Below are positions 52,317 to 60,217 of a stretch of 64,000 nt of DNA, in pieces (position 1 is the first letter of the stretch; every line of letters begins with the position of its first letter). The position numbers and the translations under genes were made by a program. This DNA comes from Cupriavidus consociatus (GTDB lineage: Bacteria; Pseudomonadota; Gammaproteobacteria; Burkholderiales; Burkholderiaceae), in the NCBI RefSeq assembly GCF_017814975.1, contig NZ_JAGIQA010000020.1, positions 79,948-143,947 on the forward strand, in the 5' to 3' direction. The notes under the pieces are model-generated. The model was not told the origin of the DNA, searched no databases, and saw only the letters and a list, made by a program, of their open reading frames with translations.

Positions 52317-53147
52317 ATGGCCGCCATCTCTCTACAGCCCGATTCGTCCTCGAAGGCGGCCATTTCCGCCTCAAAGGAAGAAGTCCCAAGCAACGCTCTT
52401 GCTCGGGGAATAAGAATTCTTCAGTGCTTCACAGCCGAGGAACATGACTTAAGCGGCAAGGATATAGTACAGAGATCCATGCTTCCAAAGCCCACAGCGT
52501 TCCGCCTAATGGCAACGTTGCGTGATCTTGGCCTATTGCACTACTCGGAGCGCCGCAACCGATACACTCTGGCACCAGGCGTACTGCAACTATCTGCACC
52601 TTTATTGTCCGGGATGACGATTAGATCGATCGCGCGGCCGCTGATGCAGGAGCTTGCCGACGCTGTGGACGGTCAGATTTCCCTCGCTGCAAGCACTCAC
52701 GACATGGATCTCATATATGTAGAGACCGTGCAAGGACGTGAAAACTCAGTTTTTAGGCCGGAAATCGGCACTACCGTGTCTCTTACCAGAGCGGCTACGG
52801 GACGAGCATTCTTGAGCCTCCTCCCTGAGGATCAGTACAACGCAATCCTTAGCCGCTTGCGTGTTGAACACCCAGAACGTCGCTCCTGGTTCGACGACAA
52901 GATGCATCAGACACGGACCGATCTGGCGGAGCTAGGGTATTGCCGCAATCAGGGAGAGCTTCATCACAACACTGTGGGAGTCGCAGTACCTGTACGTGCG
53001 ATTATCAATGACCGCCGTTTTATTTTTGGTTGCACGATTCCCGCGTACAGATTGAGCAGCGAGCCAACGTTGCTTAGCGACTTGGGCATGCGGCTTTCGA
53101 CGCTCGTCCACAACGTGGAAGTCGCACTAGGTGCGCCCCGTGGATAG
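52317..53147 (+). CDS. IclR-family regulator, paralogue A
   Basis: A 276-residue IclR regulator. The winged HTH contains KPTAFRLMATLRDLGLLHY, and the effector domain follows (GRAFLSLLPEDQYN, ELGYCRNQGELHHN). It is clearly paralogous to the IclR at 54276-55073, sharing LARGI...QCFT, LGLLHYSER and FRPE(I/V)G segments. It lies 9 bp after the SDR with no Shine-Dalgarno, so translation probably depends on coupling. It may regulate this operon and the one starting at 55392. Confidence 0.92.
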   Translation: MAAISLQPDSSSKAAISASKEEVPSNALARGIRILQCFTAEEHDLSGKDIVQRSMLPKPTAFRLMATLRDLGLLHYSERRNRYTLAPGVLQLSAPLLSGMTIRSIARPLMQELADAVDGQISLAASTHDMDLIYVETVQGRENSVFRPEIGTTVSLTRAATGRAFLSLLPEDQYNAILSRLRVEHPERRSWFDDKMHQTRTDLAELGYCRNQGELHHNTVGVAVPVRAIINDRRFIFGCTIPAYRLSSEPTLLSDLGMRLSTLVHNVEVALGAPRG

Positions 53148-53216
53148 CGGGATTTGCCGTTGAAGCGTACTTAGAAAATCTGAGCCACAGTAAAAATAAG
53201 GACTCAAGGAGAGACA

Positions 53217-54248
53217 ATGTTTTCGCCGATTCGCATCCTGCAATTTTCCGCTCTGCTCAACCGTCACCGCCGGAAATTACTCCAGACAGCTTTGACCACC
53301 ACGCTCGTTAGTATGACCGCTGGAATCAGCTCTCCGGCTTTTGCGGCGTACCCCGACAGGCCGATTGTAATAGTAGTACCCTTCTCAGCAGGTGGCTCCA
53401 CGGACGTACTGGCAAGGCTATTGGCACGGCCAATGCAAGAAATGCTGAAACAGCCAGTTGTAGTGGAAAATCGCGTCGGCGCTGCCGGGGCTATTGGTGC
53501 CGCATTTGTCGCGAAGTCGAACCCAGACGGCTATACCGTGCTTTTCGGAGGTGTAGGGACGAACATTCTGAATTCGCTCACGATTCCGGAGACTCCTTAC
53601 AATCCACAAAGGGATTTTGCGGCTGTGGGAAAAGTATGTACGGTCGACTATGTGCTGGTCGTAAAGGCGGACAGCCCATTCAAATCACTCTCTGATGTCA
53701 TCGCAAAGGCTAAGGCGGAAAAGGATTCTGTCTCGTACATGTCAACGGGGAACAAAGGGCCGCTTCATCTGGGAATGGCGTACCTAAGCAAGATGGCGGG
53801 TGTGAGCTTGGTACATGCGCCATACAAAGGAGAGTCTGCGGCATTGCCCGATGTTCTCGCCGGTCGCGTCGATATTGGAATCATGACGGTACCTTTTACG
53901 ACCCCATTGATTCGAGAAGGCAAGCTTCGCGCTATCGCAAGCGTCGGCAATAAGCGGTCTGCGCTGTTACCGCAAGTTCCTACCGTTGCAGAGTCTGGAT
54001 TTCCGACCTATGCCCTACCAATTTGGATTGGGCTTTCCGTTCCCGCAGCAACGGCGAAAGAACGAATTGACCTTCTCAATCGCGCACTGCATCACGCTCT
54101 TTCTGACAGCGACGTCAAGTCGCGGATGTCGGCATTGGGCGTATCGCCTGTGGGTAGTTCACCCTCAGAGTTTTCAGCATTCCAGGACCGCGAGCGTGAA
54201 CGCTGGTTGCTCATGATCAAGGAATCTGGGACAGCGCTTGACAAGTGA
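53217..54248 (+). CDS. Bug-family periplasmic solute-binding protein
   Basis: A 343-residue tripartite tricarboxylate binding protein. An unusually long signal region (about 42 residues, ending ISSPAFA) precedes AYPDRPIVIVVPFSAGGSTDVLARLLA. GGAG lies before the ATG. It is the third Bug gene of the window and again lacks membrane partners. It ends convergently with the IclR gene at 54276, with 27 bp between them. Confidence 0.93.
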   Translation: MFSPIRILQFSALLNRHRRKLLQTALTTTLVSMTAGISSPAFAAYPDRPIVIVVPFSAGGSTDVLARLLARPMQEMLKQPVVVENRVGAAGAIGAAFVAKSNPDGYTVLFGGVGTNILNSLTIPETPYNPQRDFAAVGKVCTVDYVLVVKADSPFKSLSDVIAKAKAEKDSVSYMSTGNKGPLHLGMAYLSKMAGVSLVHAPYKGESAALPDVLAGRVDIGIMTVPFTTPLIREGKLRAIASVGNKRSALLPQVPTVAESGFPTYALPIWIGLSVPAATAKERIDLLNRALHHALSDSDVKSRMSALGVSPVGSSPSEFSAFQDRERERWLLMIKESGTALDK

Positions 54249-54275
54249 AGCCGGGGCCCAGCGCAGTCCCCCGTC

Positions 54276-55073
54276 TCAACTTACCCCACCGATCGACGCC
54301 TCCACGTTGCGCACCAATGAAACCAATCGGGGGCCGACGTCCTCAACTAGTGCCTTACTCTGAGGGCTAAAGACTGGAACCGATGCTGAGAAAATCCAAG
54401 ACTCTTCGTCTCGACGCCATCGCATGGGAACGGCAATCACTTCGATCTCCCGGTGAAGGTCGCGGTGTCCTCGGCAGAAACCATGTTCAGCGATATCTTG
54501 ACGTGCGTCTTCCAACCTTTCCAGCAACCATTCTTCTCTTCCAGGATGTCGCTCACGGAACTTCTCTAGATAGTCGGCCAGGTCGTTCTCCGCAAAGGAA
54601 CATAGGTAAGCGCGGCCTGAAGCCGTTCTCGATATGGAAACTGACATACCGACCTCAGGACGAAATACCTTACTGCCGGAGCCTTGAACGATGTCTGCGT
54701 AACTCAAAGTGTCCCGATAGCCGACGACAAGCTGCACCTGACCGCAGATGTGATTGGCCAGCTCCTCCATCATCGGTCTTGCCAGTTGCCTCACAGTCAT
54801 ACGAGCAAGCACCGGGGCAGCAAAGTTCAATAATCCGACGCCGCCGACATACTTTGACAAGCGCTCGGAATAATGAAGAAGGCCCAAGTCGCACAATGTC
54901 TCGAGGAGCCGAAACAGTGTTGGCTTCGGCAATCCGGTCAGTTCTATCAGTTCACGCACGCTCAGCTCCTGGCGCGTCGGCGTGAAGCATCGAACTATCG
55001 CGATGCCGCGTGCAAGAGCACTGACCAGTCTCCCATCGGTGTCCTGCTCGCCCTTTGCCTGCATATGAGTCAC
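54276..55073 (-). CDS. IclR-family regulator, paralogue B
   Basis: A 265-residue IclR regulator with the HTH GLPKPTLFRLLETLCDLGLLHY and effector domain (ASGRAYLCSFAENDLADYL, HGFCRGHRDLHRE). It is divergent from the thiolase operon at 55392, and three dyads lie in the intervening region, one 12 bp from its own start. The first start is GTG 55073, 2 bases from AAGGA; ATG 55064 is better spaced and may be the true start. It is the most likely regulator of the 55392-59530 operon and of the genes either side of 47000. Confidence 0.92.
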   Translation of the reverse strand: MTHMQAKGEQDTDGRLVSALARGIAIVRCFTPTRQELSVRELIELTGLPKPTLFRLLETLCDLGLLHYSERLSKYVGGVGLLNFAAPVLARMTVRQLARPMMEELANHICGQVQLVVGYRDTLSYADIVQGSGSKVFRPEVGMSVSISRTASGRAYLCSFAENDLADYLEKFRERHPGREEWLLERLEDARQDIAEHGFCRGHRDLHREIEVIAVPMRWRRDEESWIFSASVPVFSPQSKALVEDVGPRLVSLVRNVEASIGGVS

Positions 55074-55084
55074 TTCCTTTATTT

Positions 55085-55100
55085 TGATACATCCGTCTCA
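55085..55100. promoter_or_regulatory. IclR-type dyad, site C
   Basis: TGATAC-ATCC-GTCTCA, 12 bp upstream of the IclR paralogue B start. It matches TGAKAC-N4-GTCTCA and is well placed for autorepression. Confidence 0.6.
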
Positions 55101-55228
55101 GAAATTACATTAGATAGCCTTTACTTCTCCTCGTCAAGCACCGGGGGCATCATCCGTCATTTGAATGGTCTTCCGGTAGATTTTGTGAAGCTAACATCGA
55201 TCACTCAATTCAATTTAACCATTATTCC

Positions 55229-55244
55229 TGATACGACCATCTCG
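55229..55244. promoter_or_regulatory. IclR-type dyad, site E (weaker)
   Basis: TGATAC-GACC-ATCTCG in the middle of the divergent region. It matches the dyad with two changes in the right arm and could be an auxiliary site. Confidence 0.45.
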
Positions 55245-55345
55245 TTTTAATCCAATAAACCATTAATCGATATCCATAGTCTGTCCTTTCATTTACTTCC
55301 AATAAAAAACACGCTATCGTTTAATGAGATGTGATGTCGCCATTT

Positions 55346-55361
55346 CGAGACATACGTATCA
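55346..55361. promoter_or_regulatory. IclR-type dyad, site D
   Basis: CGAGAC-ATAC-GTATCA, 30 bp upstream of the thiolase ATG. Reversed it reads TGATAC-GTAT-GTCTCG, nearly identical in its arms to site C. Confidence 0.6.
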
Positions 55362-55391
55362 TTCCTGCATAAATTCCAGCCGGAGACTCTA

Positions 55392-56570
55392 ATGCAACAG
55401 GCGTTCATCGTCGATGCCATCCGCAGTCCTATGGGTAAAGCCAAACCAGGCGGTGCATATAGCGAAATGCACCCCGCTGAACTCTTGGCTCAACTGCTTA
55501 CAGCACTCGTCCAACGTAACCGCTTGGATCCAGGCATGGTGGACGACGTCATTACGGGTTGCGTCAGTCAAGTTGGCGAGCAGTCAGCAACGCCTGGTCG
55601 AATTGCTTGGCTGGCGGCGGGATTCCCGGAACATGTTCCCTCGACCACGATTGACCGGAAATGCGGTTCGAGCCAACAGGCTGTGCATTTCGCTGCACAG
55701 GGCATTATGGCAGGAGCCTATGACATCGTGATCGCTTGCGGTGTTGAGTCGATGAGCCGGATCCCGATGGGAAGTGCCCGCATGGGACAAGATCCATACG
55801 GACCGTTAGTAACGCAACGATACTCTCCCGGTCTCGTGTCGCAGGGGGTTGCAGCAGAGCTGGTCGCCGCGAAGTGGGGGCTAACCCAAAGCACGCTCGA
55901 CGAATATTCCGCTCAGTCACACGCTCGAGCTCACTCCGCCCAGGCATCTGGAGCGTTTCGTCGCGAGATCGTACCGATCACAACACCACATGGCGCCATC
56001 GACTCAGACGAAACGATTCGTCCAGAGACTACAGCCCCAGCTCTGGGGCAGCTAAAGAGAGTTTTTCGCACCGACGAACTAGCCGAGCGCTTTCCCGAGC
56101 TGGATTGGCGCATCACTGCAGGCAACTCCTCACAAATGACCGACGGTGCAGCGGCCTTGCTGATCGTCAGTGAGCGCGCCGCGGAACGCCTTCAGCTTCG
56201 GCCTCGAGCACGTTTTGCTGCATTTGACGTTAGAGGCGATGACCCTCTTTTGATGCTTACGGCACCAATCCCAGCATCCAAGCGCGCCCTTGAAAAGGCC
56301 GGCTTGCGCATTTCTGATCTGTCGCACTACGAGGTCAATGAAGCGTTCGCGCCCGTGCCGCTAGCCTGGCAACACGACCTGGATGCTGATCCCTCCCTGC
56401 TCAACCCACGCGGCGGCGCAATTGCGCTAGGACATCCGCTGGGAGCGTCTGGCGCACGAATCATGACCACAATGCTCCACGCATTGGAGGACTGCGGTGG
56501 ACGGTATGGCCTGCAGGCCATCTGTGAAGCCGGTGGTATGGCCAACGCAACCATCATTGAGAGACTTTGA
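55392..56570 (+). CDS. Acetyl-CoA C-acyltransferase (thiolase)
   Basis: A 392-residue canonical degradative thiolase that cleaves 3-ketoacyl-CoA. The nucleophilic Cys is present in DRKCGSSQQAVHFAAQ, with YEVNEAFAPVPLAW, the catalytic His in GGAIALGHPLGASGA and the C-terminal Cys in AICEAGGMANA. This contrasts with the three Ltp-type proteins in the window. GGAG precedes the ATG by 6 bases. It leads the operon thiolase-SDR-hydratase-racemase, preceded by IclR dyads. Confidence 0.95.
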   Translation: MQQAFIVDAIRSPMGKAKPGGAYSEMHPAELLAQLLTALVQRNRLDPGMVDDVITGCVSQVGEQSATPGRIAWLAAGFPEHVPSTTIDRKCGSSQQAVHFAAQGIMAGAYDIVIACGVESMSRIPMGSARMGQDPYGPLVTQRYSPGLVSQGVAAELVAAKWGLTQSTLDEYSAQSHARAHSAQASGAFRREIVPITTPHGAIDSDETIRPETTAPALGQLKRVFRTDELAERFPELDWRITAGNSSQMTDGAAALLIVSERAAERLQLRPRARFAAFDVRGDDPLLMLTAPIPASKRALEKAGLRISDLSHYEVNEAFAPVPLAWQHDLDADPSLLNPRGGAIALGHPLGASGARIMTTMLHALEDCGGRYGLQAICEAGGMANATIIERL

Positions 56571-56639
56571 ACCACACTTAACGGTCCAACAAAAAGTCTG
56601 GACCGATCGACGACCTAACTCTCCTTCGAGGACATCAGA

Positions 56640-57404
56640 ATGAAACTCGCAAACATGAGCGCTGTAGTGACCGGCGGTGGCTCCGGGCTTGGACTCGCAA
56701 CCGCACGTCAACTCATAGACCGCGGTGTGCACGTCGTAATCTGCGACCTTTCGGAGGAACGCGGAGCCGCGGCTTTAGATGCGCTCGGGCCTCGAGCCAA
56801 GTTCGTAAAGGCCGATGTTTGCGACCCGGATGATATGAGCAAGGTGTTTGATGAGGCCGTAGCCTGCGGCGAATTCCGAGCCCTCGTACATTGCGCAGGT
56901 TTGGGAGGACCGGTTCGCCTAGTGGAGAAAGATGGTACGCCTGGATCGCTGGAGAAGTTCGAGTCGATCGTGCGGATCAACCTTATCGGAACGTTCAATT
57001 CGTTGCGGCTGGCGGCAGCACGGATGGCCAAGAATGAGCCAATTGACGGCGAACGCGGAGCATGCGTTCTTACGGCTTCAGTGGCGGCCTTTGAAGGGCA
57101 GATCGGTCAGATTCCTTATGCATCTGCCAAAGCCGGGGTTGTTGGGATGACCTTGGTCGCTGCTCGAGACCTCGCCCAGAGAATGATTCGTGTCTGCACC
57201 ATTGCACCGGGTCTCTTCGACACCCCTCTGCTTGCGCGGCTGCCGGAAAACGTGAAGGCCTCCCTGGGCGCCTCAGTGCCACATCCCGCGCGACTCGGGA
57301 CACCCGACGAATTCGCATTGATGGCACTTCATATTCTCGAGAATCCCATGCTTAACGGTGAAACGATTCGTCTCGACGGTGCCATTCGCATGACCCCTCG
57401 CTAA
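56640..57404 (+). CDS. SDR, 3-hydroxyacyl-CoA dehydrogenase (HSD10-like)
   Basis: A 254-residue SDR resembling type II 3-hydroxyacyl-CoA dehydrogenase. It has VVTGGGSGLGLATARQL, CDLSEERG (Asp favouring NAD), HCAGLGG, Ser of LTASVAAFEGQIGQ and YASAKAGVVGM. The C-terminal PHPARLGTPDEFA and LNGETIRLDGAIRM are typical of HSD17B10. AGGA lies 7 bases before the ATG. It would oxidise 3-hydroxyacyl-CoA to the ketoacyl-CoA cleaved by the preceding thiolase. HSD10-type enzymes prefer 2-methyl-branched substrates, which fits the racemase downstream. Confidence 0.93.
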   Translation: MKLANMSAVVTGGGSGLGLATARQLIDRGVHVVICDLSEERGAAALDALGPRAKFVKADVCDPDDMSKVFDEAVACGEFRALVHCAGLGGPVRLVEKDGTPGSLEKFESIVRINLIGTFNSLRLAAARMAKNEPIDGERGACVLTASVAAFEGQIGQIPYASAKAGVVGMTLVAARDLAQRMIRVCTIAPGLFDTPLLARLPENVKASLGASVPHPARLGTPDEFALMALHILENPMLNGETIRLDGAIRMTPR

Positions 57405-57442
57405 CCCGTTGAACGCTGACCTTCCTTACATTATCCATCACT

Positions 57443-58210
57443 ATGACGTCAGAACTATTGAAAGAGCAGCGGGGCAACGTTTTTGTGCTCACGCTGAACC
57501 GGCCTCACGCACGCAATGCAATGAACTACGAACTTGCACTTGCGCTGTCGGAGACCATTGACGAGTTTGAAAGAAACGATGACCTTCGTGTGTGTGTCAT
57601 CACTGGAGCGGCAGGAACCTTCTGCACCGGGATGGATTTGAAGGGATTTTCCCAAGGTGCCCCCCGACCCAACATCCCTGGTCGCGGCTTCGGCGGTATC
57701 ACTGAAACGCCCCCCAAGAAGGTCATGATTGCCGCAATCGAAGGCTATGCACTCGCAGGGGGATTCGAACTTGCCTTGGCATGCGACCTTCTCGTGGCGG
57801 CTGACGACGCAAAATTCGGTCTTCCTGAAGTCAAACGCGGACTCGCGGCATCGGCCGGTGGCCTCCTTAGGCTCGCCAACCGTATTCCCCACCACGTGGC
57901 CATGGAATATGCACTTACCGGCGATATGCTAACGGCAGCTCGCGCGTATGAACTGGGGCTTCTGAACCGCGTAACAGGTCGCGGTGCCGCGCTCGAAGTT
58001 GCGCTGACACTTGCGGCAACTATCACCCAAAACGGTCCCCTCTCGGTAGCTGCGAGCAAGCGAGTGATGATCGAATCCCGTGATTGGAAGCGGCAGGAGA
58101 TGTTCGAGAATCAAAAGCACATTCTGTCGCCTATCTTCGACTCCAAGGATGCAAGAGAAGGCGCGTTGGCATTCACCGAAAAACGATTGCCGGTCTGGAC
58201 TGGAACGTAA
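57443..58210 (+). CDS. Enoyl-CoA hydratase
   Basis: A 255-residue crotonase-family protein with LTLNRPHARNAMN, oxyanion segments FCTGMDLKGF and GYALAGGFELALACD. Both catalytic-type Glu residues are present, in GLPEVKRGLAASAGG and in AMEYALTGD, which is almost the classical hydratase motif. It should hydrate the enoyl-CoA formed by the dehydrogenase at 50356. It is 38 bp after the SDR and lacks an obvious Shine-Dalgarno. Confidence 0.93.
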   Translation: MTSELLKEQRGNVFVLTLNRPHARNAMNYELALALSETIDEFERNDDLRVCVITGAAGTFCTGMDLKGFSQGAPRPNIPGRGFGGITETPPKKVMIAAIEGYALAGGFELALACDLLVAADDAKFGLPEVKRGLAASAGGLLRLANRIPHHVAMEYALTGDMLTAARAYELGLLNRVTGRGAALEVALTLAATITQNGPLSVAASKRVMIESRDWKRQEMFENQKHILSPIFDSKDAREGALAFTEKRLPVWTGT

Positions 58211-58390
58211 TTCGCAGCATCAAGGACGGCTACAGACACACCCCCGGCAGCCCGACGATAGCGGGCCTGCCGTATAGCCGAGTAGCTGGCATGTCCGCGC
58301 TTCAATCCACGCGTGCGTTTCACCGTGATGGACTCGGTTTTTTTCCTGGGTCCGAACGCCGTGCTCCCCCCTTTACTCAGGCGCATAATA

Positions 58391-59530
58391 ATGAGCGGCC
58401 CGCTGACAGGACTGAAGATTGTCGAGTTCGCTGGACTTGGTCCGGCGCCTTTTTGCGCCATGATGTTCGCTGACATGGGCGCTGAAGTTGTTCGCATCGA
58501 AAAGCCACCTCTAGACACGCCCTCCGCTACGGGTGGCAACGAGGAGTGCATTGAACGTGGACGAAAGTCCATCGCGCTAGATCTTAAGTCGCCAGAAGCG
58601 ACCGACATTGTGCTGAGAATCCTGGACGATGCGGACGGGCTAATTGAAGGCTTTCGACCGGGGGTGATGGAGCGGCTCGGATTAGGTCCCGAAGTCTGCC
58701 TTGCGAGAAATCCGCGCCTCGTTTTCGGTAGAATGACTGGTTGGGGGCAGACGGGTCCGCTTGCCAAAGCGGCAGGCCACGACCTCAATTACATTGCCTT
58801 GTCTGGGGCCCTACACGCGATGGGCCAGGCGAGCCAACCGCCGAGTCCGCCTCTGCATCTCGTCGGAGACCTCGGTGGAGGCGCCATGATGCTAGCGTTC
58901 GGCATGATGTGCGCTCTATTTCATGCGAGGCAATCTGGCCGCGGTCAGGTAATTGACGCAGCAATTTGCGATGGAACAGCACTGCTTAGTACGCTGTATT
59001 ACGGCATGCGGCAGATGGGGCGTTGGTCAAACACGCGGGAATCAAATCTCCTTGACGGTGGAGCACATTTCTACCGCTGTTACCGATGTGCAGACGATAA
59101 GTTCATCTCGATCGGTGCAATCGAGCCCCAGTTCTATCGCCAGTTGTTGGAGTTATGCGGAATCAAGGACCCAGAATTCGATTCGCAATTGGACCTCACT
59201 GCTTGGCCCTCTTTAAACGAGAAACTTTCCGCGCTCTTTGCCTCACTAACGAGAGCCGAATGGACTCAGCTGCTTGAAGGAACAGATGTTTGCTTCGCCC
59301 CAGTGCTCGATTTCGATGAGGCGCCGCTGCACCCTCACTATGCTGCGCGCGGTACCTTCATGAAATCGGGAGAGTCCGTCGTGCCTGCTCCGGCTCCAAG
59401 GCTAAGTCTGACACCGGCTGTTGCAGGCTCCATCACACGGCCAGGAGAGCACGCGGAAGTCATCCTCCGGTCGCTCGGTCTCTCTGAAAAGGACATTGCA
59501 GGACTCCGCAGTTCCGGCGCGCTCAGATGA
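58391..59530 (+). CDS. Alpha-methylacyl-CoA racemase-like CaiB/BaiF protein
   Basis: A 379-residue paralogue of the protein at 3414-4559. It has LTGLKIVEFAGLGPAPFCAMM, His130 (AAGHDLNY) and Asp160 (HLVGDLGGG), spaced 30 residues apart as in AMACR. The frame is open from 58313; I start at ATG 58391, where similarity to the paralogue begins. It ends the thiolase operon after a 180-bp gap without other features. Epimerisation of a 2-methylacyl-CoA would be needed when the dehydrogenase accepts only one stereoisomer. Confidence 0.9.
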   Translation: MSGPLTGLKIVEFAGLGPAPFCAMMFADMGAEVVRIEKPPLDTPSATGGNEECIERGRKSIALDLKSPEATDIVLRILDDADGLIEGFRPGVMERLGLGPEVCLARNPRLVFGRMTGWGQTGPLAKAAGHDLNYIALSGALHAMGQASQPPSPPLHLVGDLGGGAMMLAFGMMCALFHARQSGRGQVIDAAICDGTALLSTLYYGMRQMGRWSNTRESNLLDGGAHFYRCYRCADDKFISIGAIEPQFYRQLLELCGIKDPEFDSQLDLTAWPSLNEKLSALFASLTRAEWTQLLEGTDVCFAPVLDFDEAPLHPHYAARGTFMKSGESVVPAPAPRLSLTPAVAGSITRPGEHAEVILRSLGLSEKDIAGLRSSGALR

Positions 59531-59734
59531 TTCAGTGTTCATTCTTCGCTCCTGCTCCTCCGCGGCGTACTCGTACGAAATGCATAGGGCGCGGGACGGA
59601 GGATGCAGACCGACATGCAGGACTCAAAGGTATCCCGCAGAATGTGGAAAGTTTGCACAACCTGAATTGAGGTCTCACGCTGAGAAGCAGGCCTAGCAGC
59701 CTAGTGGGGCGCGACGCCCGTTCTCATCAGGTGT

Positions 59735-59785
59735 TCGCCCTGGGCGCCCAGGGCGAGATAGCGGGCGCATGTGCGCCCGTCTTTC
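59735..59785. terminator. Convergent double-hairpin terminator region
   Basis: A 22-bp perfect palindrome (59735-59756, core GCCCTGGGCGCCCAGGGC) is followed by a second stem CGGGCGCA-TG-TGCGCCCG (59762-59779) and TCTTTC. They lie between the plus-strand racemase operon end (59530) and the minus-strand DUF35 end (59803). Probably they end transcription from one or both sides. T runs are short, so efficiency is uncertain. Confidence 0.6.
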
Positions 59786-59802
59786 AATCGCCGCTGTGAC
59801 CG

Positions 59803-60201
59803 TTACGCCAGCGCAAACACCGGCACCGGCGCGCCATCCATACTGGGCGCGAACTTGACCATAACGTTCTGGCCAATACGAATCTCGTCTAGGTCGCAAT
59901 CGACGATATGAGTCATCATGGTCACGCCCTCCTCCAGCTTCACATACGCAATGCAGTATGGCTGTGGGCCGGCCTTGCGCGTAACGCTGTACGAGTAGAT
60001 GGTGCCGCGGCCGCTGGCGTCCCTCCAAACGGTGTCGCCCAAGCAGAACGGGCAAAGCGAGCGCGGGTACCAGTGCAATTTGCCACAGGACTGGCATTGC
60101 TTAACCAGAAGCCGGCCTTCGCGGGCGGCTTGCCAAAACTCAACGTTGTCCGGCTGTTGGTTCGGAGCCATGTAGGCCATAGGAGTGTATGGGGTGGTCA
60201 T
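59803..60201 (-). CDS. DUF35 OB-fold protein with intact zinc ribbon
   Basis: A 132-residue DUF35 protein retaining all four zinc-ligand cysteines (CQSCGKLHWYPRSLCPFC), then the OB fold (GRGTIYSYSV, VKLEEGVTMMTHIV). It is the best conserved of the three DUF35 proteins in the window. It lies 16 bp after its thiolase-like partner. By analogy with ChsH2 it should form the acyl-CoA-handling half of an aldolase or thiolase complex. Confidence 0.92.
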   Translation of the reverse strand: MTTPYTPMAYMAPNQQPDNVEFWQAAREGRLLVKQCQSCGKLHWYPRSLCPFCLGDTVWRDASGRGTIYSYSVTRKAGPQPYCIAYVKLEEGVTMMTHIVDCDLDEIRIGQNVMVKFAPSMDGAPVPVFALA

Positions 60202-60217
60202 GTGTTGGTCCCGCTCA

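Larger units (their letters stand above)
55074..55391. promoter_or_regulatory. IclR/thiolase divergent control region
   Basis: A conspicuously AT-rich 318-bp region holding no gene. It contains the three dyads listed separately (55085, 55229, 55346) between the divergent IclR gene and thiolase operon. GGAG of the thiolase gene is at 55382-55385. Confidence 0.6.

Noticed and set aside
59735..59756. The 22-bp perfect palindrome as a regulator operator
   Set aside because: It sits between two convergent gene ends beside a second hairpin, so a terminator role is far more likely.
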